A DNA stretch of 64,000 bases from Tsukamurella sp040611135 (GCF_040611135.1 NZ_JBEXNL010000008.1:114018-178017), one strand, 5' to 3'. Shown: positions 14,177 to 25,967, counted from the stretch's first letter. The notes: generated by a model not told the origin, from the sequence alone. A program made the numbers and translations.

Positions 14177-16339
14177 ATGGCATTCGCGGCGGAACAACCG
14201 GTGGTGGCGCACTCCGAGCATCGGCCGATCGGGGAGATCGAGCGGTCGGCGGCGGAGTTCACGGTGGTCAGTGAGTACGAGCCGGCGGGGGATCAGCCCA
14301 CGGCCATCGCGGACCTCGAACGGCGCCTGAAGGCGGGGGAGCGGGACGTGGTGCTGCTGGGTGCCACCGGCACAGGTAAGTCGGCCACCACCGCGTGGCT
14401 GATCGAGAAGGTGCAGCGGCCCACGCTCATCATGGCGCCGAACAAGACCCTGGCCGCGCAGCTCGCGAACGAACTGCGGGCGATGCTGCCGCACAACGCG
14501 GTCGAGTACTTCGTCTCGTACTACGACTACTACCAGCCCGAGGCGTACATCGCGCAGTCCGATACGTACATCGAGAAGGACTCGTCGATCAACGACGACG
14601 TCGAGCGGCTGCGGCACTCGGCCACGTCGTCGCTGCTGTCCCGGCGCGACGTGGTGGTGGTCGCGTCCGTCTCGTGCATCTACGGCCTCGGCACCCCGCA
14701 GAGCTATCTGGATCGCTCGGTGCAGCTCGAGGTCGGCATGGAGGTGGATCGGGACGCGCTGCTGCGGCTGCTGGTGGACGTGCAGTACAGCCGCAACGAC
14801 ACGGCGTTCACCCGCGGTTCGTTCCGCGTCCGGGGTGACACGGTCGAGATCATCCCCTCATACGAGGAGCTCGCGATCCGGATCGAGTTCTTCGGGGACG
14901 AGATCGAGGCGCTCTACTACCTGCACCCCCTCACGGGCGACATCGTGCGCGAGGTCGAGAACCTGCGGATCTTCCCCGCGACGCACTACGTCGCCGGCCC
15001 CGAGCGGATGGCCCGCGCGATCGACGGCATCGAGGCCGAGCTCGAGGAGCGGCTCGCGGAGTTCGAGCGGCAGGGCAAACTGCTCGAGGCACAGCGGCTG
15101 CGCATGCGCACCCAGTACGACGTGGAGATGATGCGCCAGGTCGGGTTCTGCTCCGGCATCGAGAACTACAGCCGCCACATCGACGGGCGCGAGGCCGGCT
15201 CGGCGCCGGCCACGTTGATCGACTACTTCCCGGAGGACTTCCTCCTGGTGATCGACGAATCGCACGTCACGGTCCCGCAGATCGGTGCGATGTTCGAGGG
15301 TGACGCCTCGCGCAAGCGCAATCTCGTGGACTTCGGCTTCCGTCTGCCCTCCGCCGTCGACAACCGGCCGCTCACCTGGGACGAATTCGAGAGTCGCGTC
15401 GGGCAAACGGTCTACCTCTCGGCCACACCGGGCCAGTACGAGCTCGGACAGACGGGCGGAGAATTCGTCGAGCAGGTGATCCGGCCCACCGGTTTGGTCG
15501 ATCCCGAGGTGGTGATCAAGCCGACCAAGGGCCAGATCGACGACCTCATCCACGAGATCCGCGAGCGCACCGAGAAGGACGAGCGGGTACTGGTCACCAC
15601 CCTCACCAAGAAGATGGCGGAGGATCTCACCGACTACCTGTTGGACGCGGGCATCCGGGTCCGGTACCTGCACAGCGACATCGACACGCTGCGCCGCGTG
15701 GAGCTGCTGCGGCAACTGCGGCTCGGCGAGTACGACGTACTCGTGGGCATCAACCTGCTCCGCGAGGGCCTCGATCTGCCCGAAGTGTCCCTGGTGGCGA
15801 TTCTCGATGCCGACAAGGAGGGCTTCCTGCGCTCCACCACGTCGCTCATCCAGACTATCGGTCGCGCGGCCCGCAACGTGTCGGGCGAGGTGCACATGTA
15901 CGCCGACAAGGTGACCGACTCGATGCGCGTGGCCATCGAGGAGACGGACCGCCGCCGCGAGAAGCAGATCGCGTACAACACGAAGATGGGCGTCGACCCG
16001 AAGCCGCTGCGCAAGAAGATCGCCGACATCCTCGACCAGGTGTACACGGAGGCGGAGGACACCGAGCAGGCCATCGGCGGGTCCGGCCGCAATGCCACCC
16101 GCGGGCGGCGCGCCCAGGGGGAGCTGCGGTCGGTGTCGGCGGTGAGCGCCGGGATGTACGAGGGGGAGGACGTGAAGTCGATGCCGCGCGCCGAGCTCGC
16201 CGACCTGATCGCCGAACTCACCGATCAGATGATGAATGCCGCGCGGGAACTGCAATTCGAGCTGGCCGGGCGCATTCGCGACGAGATCGCGGATCTGAAG
16301 AAGGAACTACGCGGAATGGACGCGGCAGGTTTGCAATGA
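14177..16339 (+). CDS. uvrB: Excinuclease ABC subunit B
   Basis: 720 residues. UvrB is the damage-verifying helicase-like subunit of nucleotide excision repair, handed DNA by UvrA and then joined by UvrC. Walker A GATGTGKS is at about 62-69. The beta-hairpin region YYDYYQPEAYIAQSDTYIEK, the DESH box, helicase motifs (ATPGQYE, INLLREGLDLPEVS, QTIGRAARN) and a C-terminal UVR domain (MMNAARELQFELAGRIRDEI) are all present. The ATG at 14177 lies 6 nt after the -10 of a PafBC-type promoter. About 30 residues precede the usual UvrB core. Confidence 0.98.
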   Translation: MAFAAEQPVVAHSEHRPIGEIERSAAEFTVVSEYEPAGDQPTAIADLERRLKAGERDVVLLGATGTGKSATTAWLIEKVQRPTLIMAPNKTLAAQLANELRAMLPHNAVEYFVSYYDYYQPEAYIAQSDTYIEKDSSINDDVERLRHSATSSLLSRRDVVVVASVSCIYGLGTPQSYLDRSVQLEVGMEVDRDALLRLLVDVQYSRNDTAFTRGSFRVRGDTVEIIPSYEELAIRIEFFGDEIEALYYLHPLTGDIVREVENLRIFPATHYVAGPERMARAIDGIEAELEERLAEFERQGKLLEAQRLRMRTQYDVEMMRQVGFCSGIENYSRHIDGREAGSAPATLIDYFPEDFLLVIDESHVTVPQIGAMFEGDASRKRNLVDFGFRLPSAVDNRPLTWDEFESRVGQTVYLSATPGQYELGQTGGEFVEQVIRPTGLVDPEVVIKPTKGQIDDLIHEIRERTEKDERVLVTTLTKKMAEDLTDYLLDAGIRVRYLHSDIDTLRRVELLRQLRLGEYDVLVGINLLREGLDLPEVSLVAILDADKEGFLRSTTSLIQTIGRAARNVSGEVHMYADKVTDSMRVAIEETDRRREKQIAYNTKMGVDPKPLRKKIADILDQVYTEAEDTEQAIGGSGRNATRGRRAQGELRSVSAVSAGMYEGEDVKSMPRAELADLIAELTDQMMNAARELQFELAGRIRDEIADLKKELRGMDAAGLQ

Positions 16340-16493
16340 CCTGCGAATCCGGCTACATCGGGCGCTTCGGTGTGTTCCGCGCCGCAAACTGCCTGTTCCC
16401 GGGCCGGATGGGGCTATTGTGTCGGAGAAGTATGCCAGGCCATTCCAACCTGGTGGACGTCCGCTAGAGCAATCTAGAGAAAGAGGAGACTCG

Positions 16494-16937
16494 ATGAGTG
16501 GCTACAGCACGATCGTCGTCGGTACCGACGGTTCGGAGTCGTCGCTGCGCGCAGTGGAGCGCGCCGCTGCGCTGTCCGCCGGCGCGAAGCTGGTGATCGC
16601 CTGCGCATTCCTGCCGAGCGAGGGCGCTGACCCGGCCGCCGCCGACGCCCTGGGCGCTGACGCGTACCAGCTGCAGGGTGCGAACCCCGTCAACGACATG
16701 CTGCGCACCGCCGAGGGGCGCGCGCTCAAGGCCGGCGCCGAGAACGTCGAGAAGCGGGCCATCAAGGGCCAGCCGGTCGACGCGCTGCTCGACCTGGTGA
16801 AGTCCCTGCCCGAGCCGGCCCTGCTGGTCGTGGGCAACAAGGGGATGAACTCCCTGACCGGTCGTCTGCTGGGCTCGGTGCCCTCCGACGCCGCCCGCAA
16901 GACCTCCGTGGACATCCTCATCGTCCACACCACGTAG
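16494..16937 (+). CDS. Universal stress protein, single UspA domain
   Basis: 147 residues, one UspA domain. The ATP-binding signature G-2X-G-9X-G-S is present as GNKGMNSLTGRLLGS near residue 115. The Asp in VVGTDGSESS near the N-terminus is the other nucleotide contact. It corresponds in place and length to Rv1636 (TB15.3) of M. tuberculosis, a cAMP/ATP-binding protein; cAMP binding here is inferred from orthology. GAGGAG precedes the ATG at 16494. It stands alone and ends 15 nt from the convergent helD. Confidence 0.92.
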   Translation: MSGYSTIVVGTDGSESSLRAVERAAALSAGAKLVIACAFLPSEGADPAAADALGADAYQLQGANPVNDMLRTAEGRALKAGAENVEKRAIKGQPVDALLDLVKSLPEPALLVVGNKGMNSLTGRLLGSVPSDAARKTSVDILIVHTT

Positions 16938-16952
16938 CAACCCGCTGGGGGC

Positions 16953-19283
16953 TCAGCCCTCCAGAGCGCGCAGCGCGCGCGGCAGCGACCCGGACGCGAC
17001 CACGGTCAGCGTCTGGGTCGCTCGCGTCACTGCCACGTACAGATCCCGCAGCCCTCGGTCGAACTCGACATCGGCGGGCTCGCCCACGATCAGTCCAGGC
17101 TCCACCACGATCACGTGGTCGAACTCGAGGCCCTTGGCGTCCCGGACCCCCATCACGCGCACGTTCGGCCCCGTCAGGCGGCGCAGGGGCGCCACCAGGT
17201 TCGACGGTGCCAGGACCGCCGTGAGCCGGTCGGGATCGTCCGGCAGCTCCGTCCGCACCGTCTCGACGAGCGCCTGCCGGCCGGCGGCACCGTCGACGCG
17301 GACGAGCCGCGGCGGCCTGGCACCGGACCGTACCGAGGTCGGCGGGGCCAGCGTCGGGTCGATCTCGGCCAGCACGTCCGCAGCGAGATCCATGATCTCC
17401 TTCGGCGTGCGGTAGTTCACGGTGAGTTCGGCGACCTTGAACCGGCCGGGAACGTACGGGTCCAGCGCCTGATTCCAGCTGGTCATTCCGGCGGCGTCGC
17501 CGGTCTGCGCGGTGTCGCCCACCAGCGTCATCCACCGGTTCGGGCTGCGCCGCATCAGCATTCGCCACGCCATCGCCGAGAGTTCCTGTGCCTCATCGAC
17601 GATGATGTGACCGAAGGTCCAGGTGCGGTCGTCGCGGGCCCGATCGGCGGTGGTGTTGAACTCGCGCACCGTCTGTCGCTGCGCGAGCTGCTCGGCGTCG
17701 ATGAGGTCGTAGGCCATGAGGATTTCGGCGTCGAACTCGTCGTCGAGATCCTGTGGCGCCGAGCCGGTGAGGATGTCGAGCGCCTCCTGCGCCTCCTCGA
17801 GGCGTTGCCGCCACTGCCGTTCGGCCTCGTCCGCGTCGACGTCGTCGTCGCCGAGGTACTCCGCGATCTCGTCGAGCAGCGGTGCGTCGGCGGGGGAGAA
17901 GGCGGGTTTGCCGCCGGCCCCCGTCGTCAGGTCCCGACGGAGCTCGGCGCGCTCGGCGTCCGTGAGGTCCGGCGCGGCCTCGGCCAGGCGGTCTTCGTCG
18001 CGGAGGAGCTCCGTCAACACGCGCTGCGGTGTCAGCGCGGGCCACAGTGCATCGAGTGCGCCGAGCACCTCGCGGTCCTGTGCGAGCTCGTCGCGGATGT
18101 CGCTGATGTCGGTGCGGGAGAGCAGCATCGTGTTGTCCACGACCGACGAACCGATGGTCGCCGCGTGCTGGGCGGCCAGCGCATCGAGCGCGGACTGCCG
18201 GAAGATCGCGCGAGCGGTGTTGTGCGGACGCCGCGAGCTGCGTGCGCGGCCGCGGGCGCGGGTCGCGATCTTCTTGTCGAGCGTGAGCGGGTACCCGTCG
18301 AACTTCAGGACGATCGGCTCCTCGGGCACCGTCTGCCAGCCGCGCACCGCCTGCTTGCAGACCTCCACCATGTCGGTCGAGCCCTTGAGCCGGGCCGCGG
18401 CCGCGGTGTCGTCGAGGACGGCGATCACCCCCGGGTACAGGTCGCCGATCGTGCTCAGGAGCACGCCCGTCTCGCCGAGGCTCGGCAGCACCTGGCTGAT
18501 GTACGTGAGGAAGGTCTCGTTGGGTCCGACGATGAGAACGCCGGTGCGGGAGAGGTTCTGACGGTAGGTGTACAGAAGGTAGGCGGCGCGGTGCAGCGCG
18601 ACCGCGGTCTTACCGGTGCCGGGCCCGCCCTGCACCACGAGGACACCGCGGTGCTCGGAGCGGATGATCGCGTCCTGCTCGCGCTGGATGGTCTCGACGA
18701 TGTCGGCCATGTGTCCCGTGCGGGCCCGGTTCAGTGCCTCGACGAGCGCGGATTCTCCGGCGACGTTCGAGCCCAGGCCGTTCTCGGCACCGTCGGGCCC
18801 GGTTTCGAGAGGCTCGCCCGTGAGCGTGAGGCGCTCCGCGACGACGCCGGTGAGGTCGCGGCCCCGGGTGCGCACGTGGCGGCGGACGGCGACGCCGTCC
18901 GGCTGCGCGGGGGTCGCGAGGTAGAACGGGCGCGCGAGCGGTGCGCGCCAGTCGAGGAGGAGGGTGCTCAGATCCTCGTCGTCGTCGAGGACGCCGATGC
19001 GCCCGATGCGCCGGACGGCGTCCACGGAACCGTCCTGGTCGGCCATGTCGAGACGGCCGAAATACAGGTTCTGCTCGGCTGCGTCGTACTTCGCGATGTC
19101 GTCGGTGTAGAGCTGGTGGTACGAGTCCCGCTCGGAGATCTCCTGCGGGTTCTCGCCCACCTCCTGCAGGTTGTCGCTCCGCCGACGGTTCGCGGTGTCC
19201 CGCATGGCGTCGATCCGGGCGTACACGCGATCGAGGTGGGCCTGCTCCTCGGCGAGCAGGGGGTCGACGGCGTCGGTGGTCAC
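16953..19283 (-). CDS. helD: HelD-type RNA polymerase-recycling ATPase (class II)
   Basis: 776 residues of the UvrD/SF1-like family that binds RNA polymerase and releases it from stalled complexes and DNA. The N-terminal coiled coil (EEQAHLDRVYARIDAMRD) is followed by LLDWRAPLARPFYLATPA, Walker A GGPGTGKTAVALHRAAYL at about 219, Walker B IIVDEAQELSAMAW and late motifs GDTAQTGDAA, NYRTPKEI, AKGLEFDHVIVVEP and LYVAVTRATQTL. The N-terminal sequence fits mycobacterial HelD better than HelR, and no rifamycin-associated element is seen upstream. The GTG at 19283 follows GAGGAG. Confidence 0.9.
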   Translation of the reverse strand: MTTDAVDPLLAEEQAHLDRVYARIDAMRDTANRRRSDNLQEVGENPQEISERDSYHQLYTDDIAKYDAAEQNLYFGRLDMADQDGSVDAVRRIGRIGVLDDDEDLSTLLLDWRAPLARPFYLATPAQPDGVAVRRHVRTRGRDLTGVVAERLTLTGEPLETGPDGAENGLGSNVAGESALVEALNRARTGHMADIVETIQREQDAIIRSEHRGVLVVQGGPGTGKTAVALHRAAYLLYTYRQNLSRTGVLIVGPNETFLTYISQVLPSLGETGVLLSTIGDLYPGVIAVLDDTAAAARLKGSTDMVEVCKQAVRGWQTVPEEPIVLKFDGYPLTLDKKIATRARGRARSSRRPHNTARAIFRQSALDALAAQHAATIGSSVVDNTMLLSRTDISDIRDELAQDREVLGALDALWPALTPQRVLTELLRDEDRLAEAAPDLTDAERAELRRDLTTGAGGKPAFSPADAPLLDEIAEYLGDDDVDADEAERQWRQRLEEAQEALDILTGSAPQDLDDEFDAEILMAYDLIDAEQLAQRQTVREFNTTADRARDDRTWTFGHIIVDEAQELSAMAWRMLMRRSPNRWMTLVGDTAQTGDAAGMTSWNQALDPYVPGRFKVAELTVNYRTPKEIMDLAADVLAEIDPTLAPPTSVRSGARPPRLVRVDGAAGRQALVETVRTELPDDPDRLTAVLAPSNLVAPLRRLTGPNVRVMGVRDAKGLEFDHVIVVEPGLIVGEPADVEFDRGLRDLYVAVTRATQTLTVVASGSLPRALRALEG

Positions 19284-19360
19284 GGCACTCCTCGTAGGCG
19301 GCTGCGATGAATCAGACCGTCCATTGTCCACGATCCGTCGCCGTCGTGGGGTGGGCGCCC

Positions 19361-19855
19361 TCACCGGCCGGGTCGGGGCCGCCTGCCCAGCGCCTGGAGG
19401 TGCTCGGCGGATGTCGTGTGCCGGGCGACGCTGCGGCCCAGGAACTCCTCGATCGCCGCGAGTTGCGCGTCGTCGAACCGGGCGAGGGCGGCGTGTGCCT
19501 CGGCGACGCGATCACCGAAGAGTTCGGTGATGATCTCGACGCAGTGCGGCGTCGGCGTGACCAGGACCCGCCGGCCGTGCGTGGGGTCCGGCACGCGGTG
19601 CACGTACCCCGCCGCGATGAGTCGGTCGGTCATCGTGGTGACGGAGCCCGGCGTGAGCCGCATCAGCCGCGCGAGCTGCCGGACCGGCTGCGGCCCCTGT
19701 CGGAACACGATGTCGAGGCAGCGCAGGTCAGTGCGGCCGATGCCCAGGTGATCGGCGAGGGCCTGGTCGTCGGCGTCGATCGACGCCTGCAGGTCCGCCA
19801 TCGTGCGGCCGATCGATCGTTCGCGTTCCGCACGGTCGTTCTCGACAGGAGGCAT
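19361..19855 (-). CDS. MarR-family transcriptional regulator
   Basis: 164 residues. Winged helix at about 35-110: RTDLRCLDIVFRQGP, recognition helix LTPGSVTTMTDRLIAAGYVH and wing DPTHGRRVLVTPTP. The dimerisation helices lie at both ends. The ATG at 19855 is preferred over the upstream in-frame start because the latter would place the palindromic operator inside the coding region. The gene faces away from a 62-residue small protein, and the palindrome between them probably lets the regulator repress both. The effector is unknown. Confidence 0.9.
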   Translation of the reverse strand: MPPVENDRAERERSIGRTMADLQASIDADDQALADHLGIGRTDLRCLDIVFRQGPQPVRQLARLMRLTPGSVTTMTDRLIAAGYVHRVPDPTHGRRVLVTPTPHCVEIITELFGDRVAEAHAALARFDDAQLAAIEEFLGRSVARHTTSAEHLQALGRRPRPGR

Positions 19856-19866
19856 CACTCCAGCGT

Positions 19867-19887
19867 AGTGTTTGATTATCAAACACT
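19867..19887. promoter_or_regulatory. Perfect 21-bp palindrome, MarR operator
   Basis: AGTGTTTGAT-T-ATCAAACACT is a perfect inverted repeat with one central base, AT-rich against a G+C-rich background. It lies 11 bp from the marR start and 16 bp from the divergent small gene. MarR proteins bind 16-20 bp palindromes of this shape, so autoregulation plus control of the small gene is likely. Confidence 0.8.
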
Positions 19888-19903
19888 CAACAGGAGGATG
19901 ATC

Positions 19904-20092
19904 ATGACCGAACGTGACGAACGCCCCTCGGCGACGAATACGGCACTCGGCGGACTCGTCGCGTGGATCAGCGGCAAGGATTCGACGAAGCGCGGAACCT
20001 CCCCGCTCGACGGTGCCGTCGGAGAGCTGCTGTCCTGGGTCACGGGCAAGGGCGGAAAGAAGACGGGCGACGGTGCCGAGAAGGGTGAGTAG
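19904..20092 (+). CDS. Small protein with internal repeat, divergent from marR
   Basis: 62 residues; no family recognised. Two similar amphipathic units follow each other: ALGGLVAWISGKDSTKRG and AVGELLSWVTGKGGKKTG. Each has a hydrophobic helix with a central Trp and then Gly-Lys-rich basic sequence. The termini are charged and there is no signal peptide. AGGAGG lies 6 nt before the ATG at 19904 (a second ATG at 19898 overlaps the Shine-Dalgarno). Expression is probably controlled by the MarR palindrome directly upstream. A membrane-surface or nucleic-acid binding role is possible; nothing decides between them. Confidence 0.65.
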   Translation: MTERDERPSATNTALGGLVAWISGKDSTKRGTSPLDGAVGELLSWVTGKGGKKTGDGAEKGE

Positions 20093-20098
20093 GGCTGC

Positions 20099-21277
20099 TC
20101 ACCCCGGGTAGTCGGGGAGGTCGATGCCGTTGATCGCGCGCTCGATGACGGCCGTGTCCCAGTCCTCCGGCGAGGTCGCGGGCTGCTCACCGGGTGCAGG
20201 GACCACGCGGCTGGCCGCGTTCCACCGAGCGACCTGCTGGTTCGCATCGACCATCGGCCGGAGGAGGCGCTCGTACGCGGCGAATGCGGGCTCCGGTCGC
20301 CACTCCGCGGCGGCGAGCTCGCCGGCCAGGACGTACGCGCCGACCAGGGCGAGGCTGGTTCCCTGGCCCGACATCGGCGAGGAACAGAACGCGGCGTCGC
20401 CGAGCAGCGCCACGCGGCCCATGGACCAGGTGTCCATCACCACCTGGGCGACCTCGTCGAGGTAGAAGTCCTCGGCGTCGTCGAGATGCTCGAGGATGCG
20501 CGGGGTGAGCCAGCCCATGCCCTGCATCCGCTCGCGGAGCAGCCGTTTCTGCGCGGCGGTATCGCGGCGGTTCGCGTCGGGTTCGGGCTGGGGCTGGGAT
20601 GAGGCGAAGGAGAAGAGCGCCATGCCGAGCCTCGCGTCGCGGATGGGCCGCAGGCCTGCGGTCCGGCCGGGCGTGATGCAGTCGATGAGCCAGCTGTCGA
20701 GGCCGAACTCGTTGGGCACGGTGTAGAAGGCCATCGTGTGCCCGAGGTGCTGGATGTGGTCCTCGTGCGGTCCGAAGGCCAGCGCGCGGAGGGACGAATG
20801 CAGGCCGTCCGCGCCGATCACCAGGTCGAACCGATCGCCGGCCCGGTGCTCGAAGGTGACGGCCACGCCGTCGGCGTCCTGGGCGAGGGCGGTGATCCGG
20901 TCGCCGAAGACGTACTCGACCCGGGCGTGAGTGGCGTCGTAGAGGACCTTGCTGAGGTCTCCGCGAAGGATCTCGATGTCGGCGATGAAGCCGTCACCGC
21001 CGTCGTCCTCCGCGCTGAAGGATTGGACGACGGTCCCGTCCTCGTCCACGAAACGCGCGCCCGCGGTCTCCGTGCGTGCCGCGCGAACGGCCTCGTCGAG
21101 CCCCATCCGTCGGATCACCTCGCGGGCCACCCCGCGCGCGTCGACCGCTTGGCCGCCGGGGCGGAGCGCGGGGGCCCGTTCGACGACGGTGACCGCCGCG
21201 CCGTAGCGCGCGAGCCAGAGGGCGAGCGCGGGACCGGCGATGCTCGCGCCGGCGATCAGGATCCTGGGTCCGGTCAT
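20099..21277 (-). CDS. FAD-dependent aromatic-type monooxygenase
   Basis: 392 residues of the group A flavoprotein monooxygenases (PHBH/TetX-like). The FAD dinucleotide fold is ILIAGASIAGPALALWLARY, followed by GGQAVDARG, the DG motif GADGLHSSLR and the FAD ribityl motif LGDAAFCSSPMSGQGTSLAL. It should hydroxylate a small aromatic or polycyclic substrate with NAD(P)H and O2; the substrate is unknown. TetX-like proteins inactivate tetracyclines, but that is not implied here. The ATG at 21277 is chosen because it directly precedes the Rossmann strand. It converges on the MarR-linked small gene with 6 nt between stops. Confidence 0.85.
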   Translation of the reverse strand: MTGPRILIAGASIAGPALALWLARYGAAVTVVERAPALRPGGQAVDARGVAREVIRRMGLDEAVRAARTETAGARFVDEDGTVVQSFSAEDDGGDGFIADIEILRGDLSKVLYDATHARVEYVFGDRITALAQDADGVAVTFEHRAGDRFDLVIGADGLHSSLRALAFGPHEDHIQHLGHTMAFYTVPNEFGLDSWLIDCITPGRTAGLRPIRDARLGMALFSFASSQPQPEPDANRRDTAAQKRLLRERMQGMGWLTPRILEHLDDAEDFYLDEVAQVVMDTWSMGRVALLGDAAFCSSPMSGQGTSLALVGAYVLAGELAAAEWRPEPAFAAYERLLRPMVDANQQVARWNAASRVVPAPGEQPATSPEDWDTAVIERAINGIDLPDYPG

Positions 21278-21328
21278 GGGCACCTCGATCGTTCGCGGGA
21301 ACAACGGTCTCGATCGTAGTGCCGGAAC

Positions 21329-22213
21329 TCACGGCCGGAGGGAATCCAGCCAGTCTGCGACGAGAGCCGCCACGGCCCGTGGTCGTTCGAGGTGCGGATT
21401 GTGTCCGCACTCGTCGAGCACGACGTAGGTCGCACGGGGGTACGCGTCGAGAAGTGCCCGCTGATCTCGCCAACCGACGACAGTGTCCTGCCGGCCGGTG
21501 ATGATGAGGTGGCGACCGCCGTGGGTGCGCGGCACGCGGGCCGGGCTCGTGGCCTGCCACGCGGCCAGTTCCCCGACGGCCCGCGCGTCGTGGTCCGTCA
21601 GGCCGGGCCGGACGTACTCGTCGAAGAGGATCCACTGGCTGCGATCGCGTCGCGCGGTGACTGCTGTGAACGCGGCCCGGTCGCGCTCGGGAATGCCGGC
21701 CAGGAACGCGGAGTCGGAGTTCGCCTCGTCGGGGCCCGGTTCCGGCAGGTCGCGCAGGTCACGTGGCAGGAGCGCCGGCGCGAGAAGCGCGGTTCCGAGG
21801 ATCTGGTCGCCGAGGGCGTCCGCCACGCCGACGGCGACGGCGCCGCCGAACGAGGCACCGATGATGGCGAACGGTGTGGTGCCGACGATCGACTGCAGCC
21901 GGTCCGCGACCACGTCCACGATTCCGTCGGTCGTCATCGGAGCGACGGGTTCACTGTGCCCGTGGCCGGGCAGGTCGATGTACAGGCGCCGGAACCGACC
22001 CGCCGATGCGATCACCGGATCGAGCGGGAGCATCATGCGGTGATCGATCGACTGGCCGTGGATCAGGACCACCGGTACGCCGTCGCCCACCGTCCGGATC
22101 CAGGTCGATCGCGCGGTGCCGTCCTCGGATGTCGGGTCCGGGCTGTGCTCGATGTACTCGACCACGGCACCGCCGCGGTGACGGCGCGTCAGGACCTTGG
22201 TGATGATCGGCAC
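21329..22213 (-). CDS. Alpha/beta-fold hydrolase
   Basis: 294 residues. The oxyanion segment is LIHGQSIDHRMM, the nucleophile elbow GASFGGAV (Ser), the acid probably the Asp in ITGRQDTVVG, and the catalytic His is in DECGHNPHLERP. Cap-domain sequence lies between (LPEPGPDEANSDSAFLAGIP). Family members are esterases, C-C hydrolases, epoxide hydrolases and haloperoxidase-like enzymes. The start is uncertain: the GTG at 22213 has a Shine-Dalgarno that is too close. It lies 51 nt upstream of the flavin monooxygenase on the same strand, so the pair may be one operon degrading one compound. Confidence 0.85.
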   Translation of the reverse strand: MPIITKVLTRRHRGGAVVEYIEHSPDPTSEDGTARSTWIRTVGDGVPVVLIHGQSIDHRMMLPLDPVIASAGRFRRLYIDLPGHGHSEPVAPMTTDGIVDVVADRLQSIVGTTPFAIIGASFGGAVAVGVADALGDQILGTALLAPALLPRDLRDLPEPGPDEANSDSAFLAGIPERDRAAFTAVTARRDRSQWILFDEYVRPGLTDHDARAVGELAAWQATSPARVPRTHGGRHLIITGRQDTVVGWRDQRALLDAYPRATYVVLDECGHNPHLERPRAVAALVADWLDSLRP

Positions 22214-22275
22214 ACCTCGTTCAACGCAGCGACGGGCGCAGCGATGCTCCTTCGATCATCATGAGTCGTGCCGGG

Positions 22276-22881
22276 TCACCAGCCGCGCTCGCGCCACTCC
22301 GCGAGGTGCGGGCGCTCGGCGCCGAGGGTGGTGCCCTTGCCGTGACCGGGGTGCACGACGGTGTCGTCGTCGAACCGGTCGAAGAGCTTGGTGGTCACGT
22401 CGGTGTAGAGGCGGTCGAAGTCCTCGGGCGAGCCGGTCTTGCCGACGCCGCCCGGGAACAGGCTGTCGCCGGTGAACAGGTGGACCGGCGCACCGTCGAA
22501 CTCGGGGCGGAGCGCCAGCGCGATCGACCCGGGCGTGTGCCCGACCAGCTCGATCACGTCGAACACGAGGTCGCCGACCGTGAGCACCTCGCCGTCGGCG
22601 AGGGTGCGGTCAGTGGGGGCGTCGATGCCCTCCGCGTCGTTGACGCCGGCGGCGGCCGGCACGCCGAGCCCCTCCCGGACCTCCTTGAGCGCGTACCAGT
22701 GGTCGAGGTGACGGTGCGTGGTGACGACGAGCTCGACGCCGCCCGTCTCCCGCGCGAACTCGAGGATCCGTTCGGCGTCGTTGGCCGCGTCGATGAGCAG
22801 CGTGCGGCCGGCGGAATCACTCACCAGGTACACGTTGTTGTCCATACCGCCGACGGAGATCTGATTGATCGTGGTGGTCAC
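22276..22881 (-). CDS. Metallo-beta-lactamase-fold hydrolase, glyoxalase II-like
   Basis: 201 residues. The metal motif HxHxDH is VTTHRHLDHW; further ligands are the His in VGHTPGS, the Asp in FTGDSLFPG and the late His in VHPGHGKGTTLG. The length and motifs fit small glyoxalase II-like thioesterases. Its place between usp and uvrA, divergent from uvrA, matches Rv1637c. The natural thiol in this order is mycothiol, so a mycothiol-linked thioester substrate is plausible but inferred. Start GTG at 22881; no strong Shine-Dalgarno. Confidence 0.88.
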   Translation of the reverse strand: MTTTINQISVGGMDNNVYLVSDSAGRTLLIDAANDAERILEFARETGGVELVVTTHRHLDHWYALKEVREGLGVPAAAGVNDAEGIDAPTDRTLADGEVLTVGDLVFDVIELVGHTPGSIALALRPEFDGAPVHLFTGDSLFPGGVGKTGSPEDFDRLYTDVTTKLFDRFDDDTVVHPGHGKGTTLGAERPHLAEWRERGW

Positions 22882-22909
22882 GGGCTCACGGTACCGCGCG
22901 GCGCAAAAC

Positions 22910-22932
22910 TTGTCGGTGGGCTTCTCTAGCAT
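22910..22932 (+). promoter_or_regulatory. PafBC-type (RecA-independent DNA damage) promoter of uvrA
   Basis: TTGTCGGTG (22910-22918), exactly 8 nt, then TAGCAT (22927-22932) matches TTGTCRGTG-N8-TANNNT. About 50 nt separate it from the uvrA GTG, so uvrA has a leader with its own Shine-Dalgarno, unlike uvrB. Confidence 0.82.
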
Positions 22933-22981
22933 TGATCCGGGCCCCGTCTGTGGGCCTGCAAGCGCGGACGGAAGGAAAACG

Positions 22982-25843
<2,862 letters not shown>

Positions 25844-25912
25844 GGCGTGTCGCCCTGGGGACGGAGCTGTGGACGCGTGGTGGAGGATCTGGGGATGCCT
25901 GTGAACCGCGAT

Positions 25913-25960
25913 CCACAGCATCTTGTGTAAATTGCACGCGTGTGACACTAGATGTAGTGT
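25913..25960. promoter_or_regulatory. Tandem NrdR boxes upstream of nrdH
   Basis: Box 2, ACACTA-GATG-TAGTGT (25945-25960), has perfect 6-bp arms. Box 1, CCACAGCATCTTGTGT (25913-25928), matches 12 of 16 positions of the NrdR consensus ACACWATATATWGTGT. The centres are 32 bp apart (16-nt linker), the three-helix-turn spacing typical of NrdR operators. The pair ends 7 bp before the nrdH start. Confidence 0.85.
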
Positions 25961-25967
25961 TGAAGGC

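Noticed and set aside
16953..19283. HelR (rifamycin-resistance type) instead of HelD
   Set aside because: The N-terminal region matches HelD better from memory, and no rifamycin-associated element is seen in the upstream sequence.
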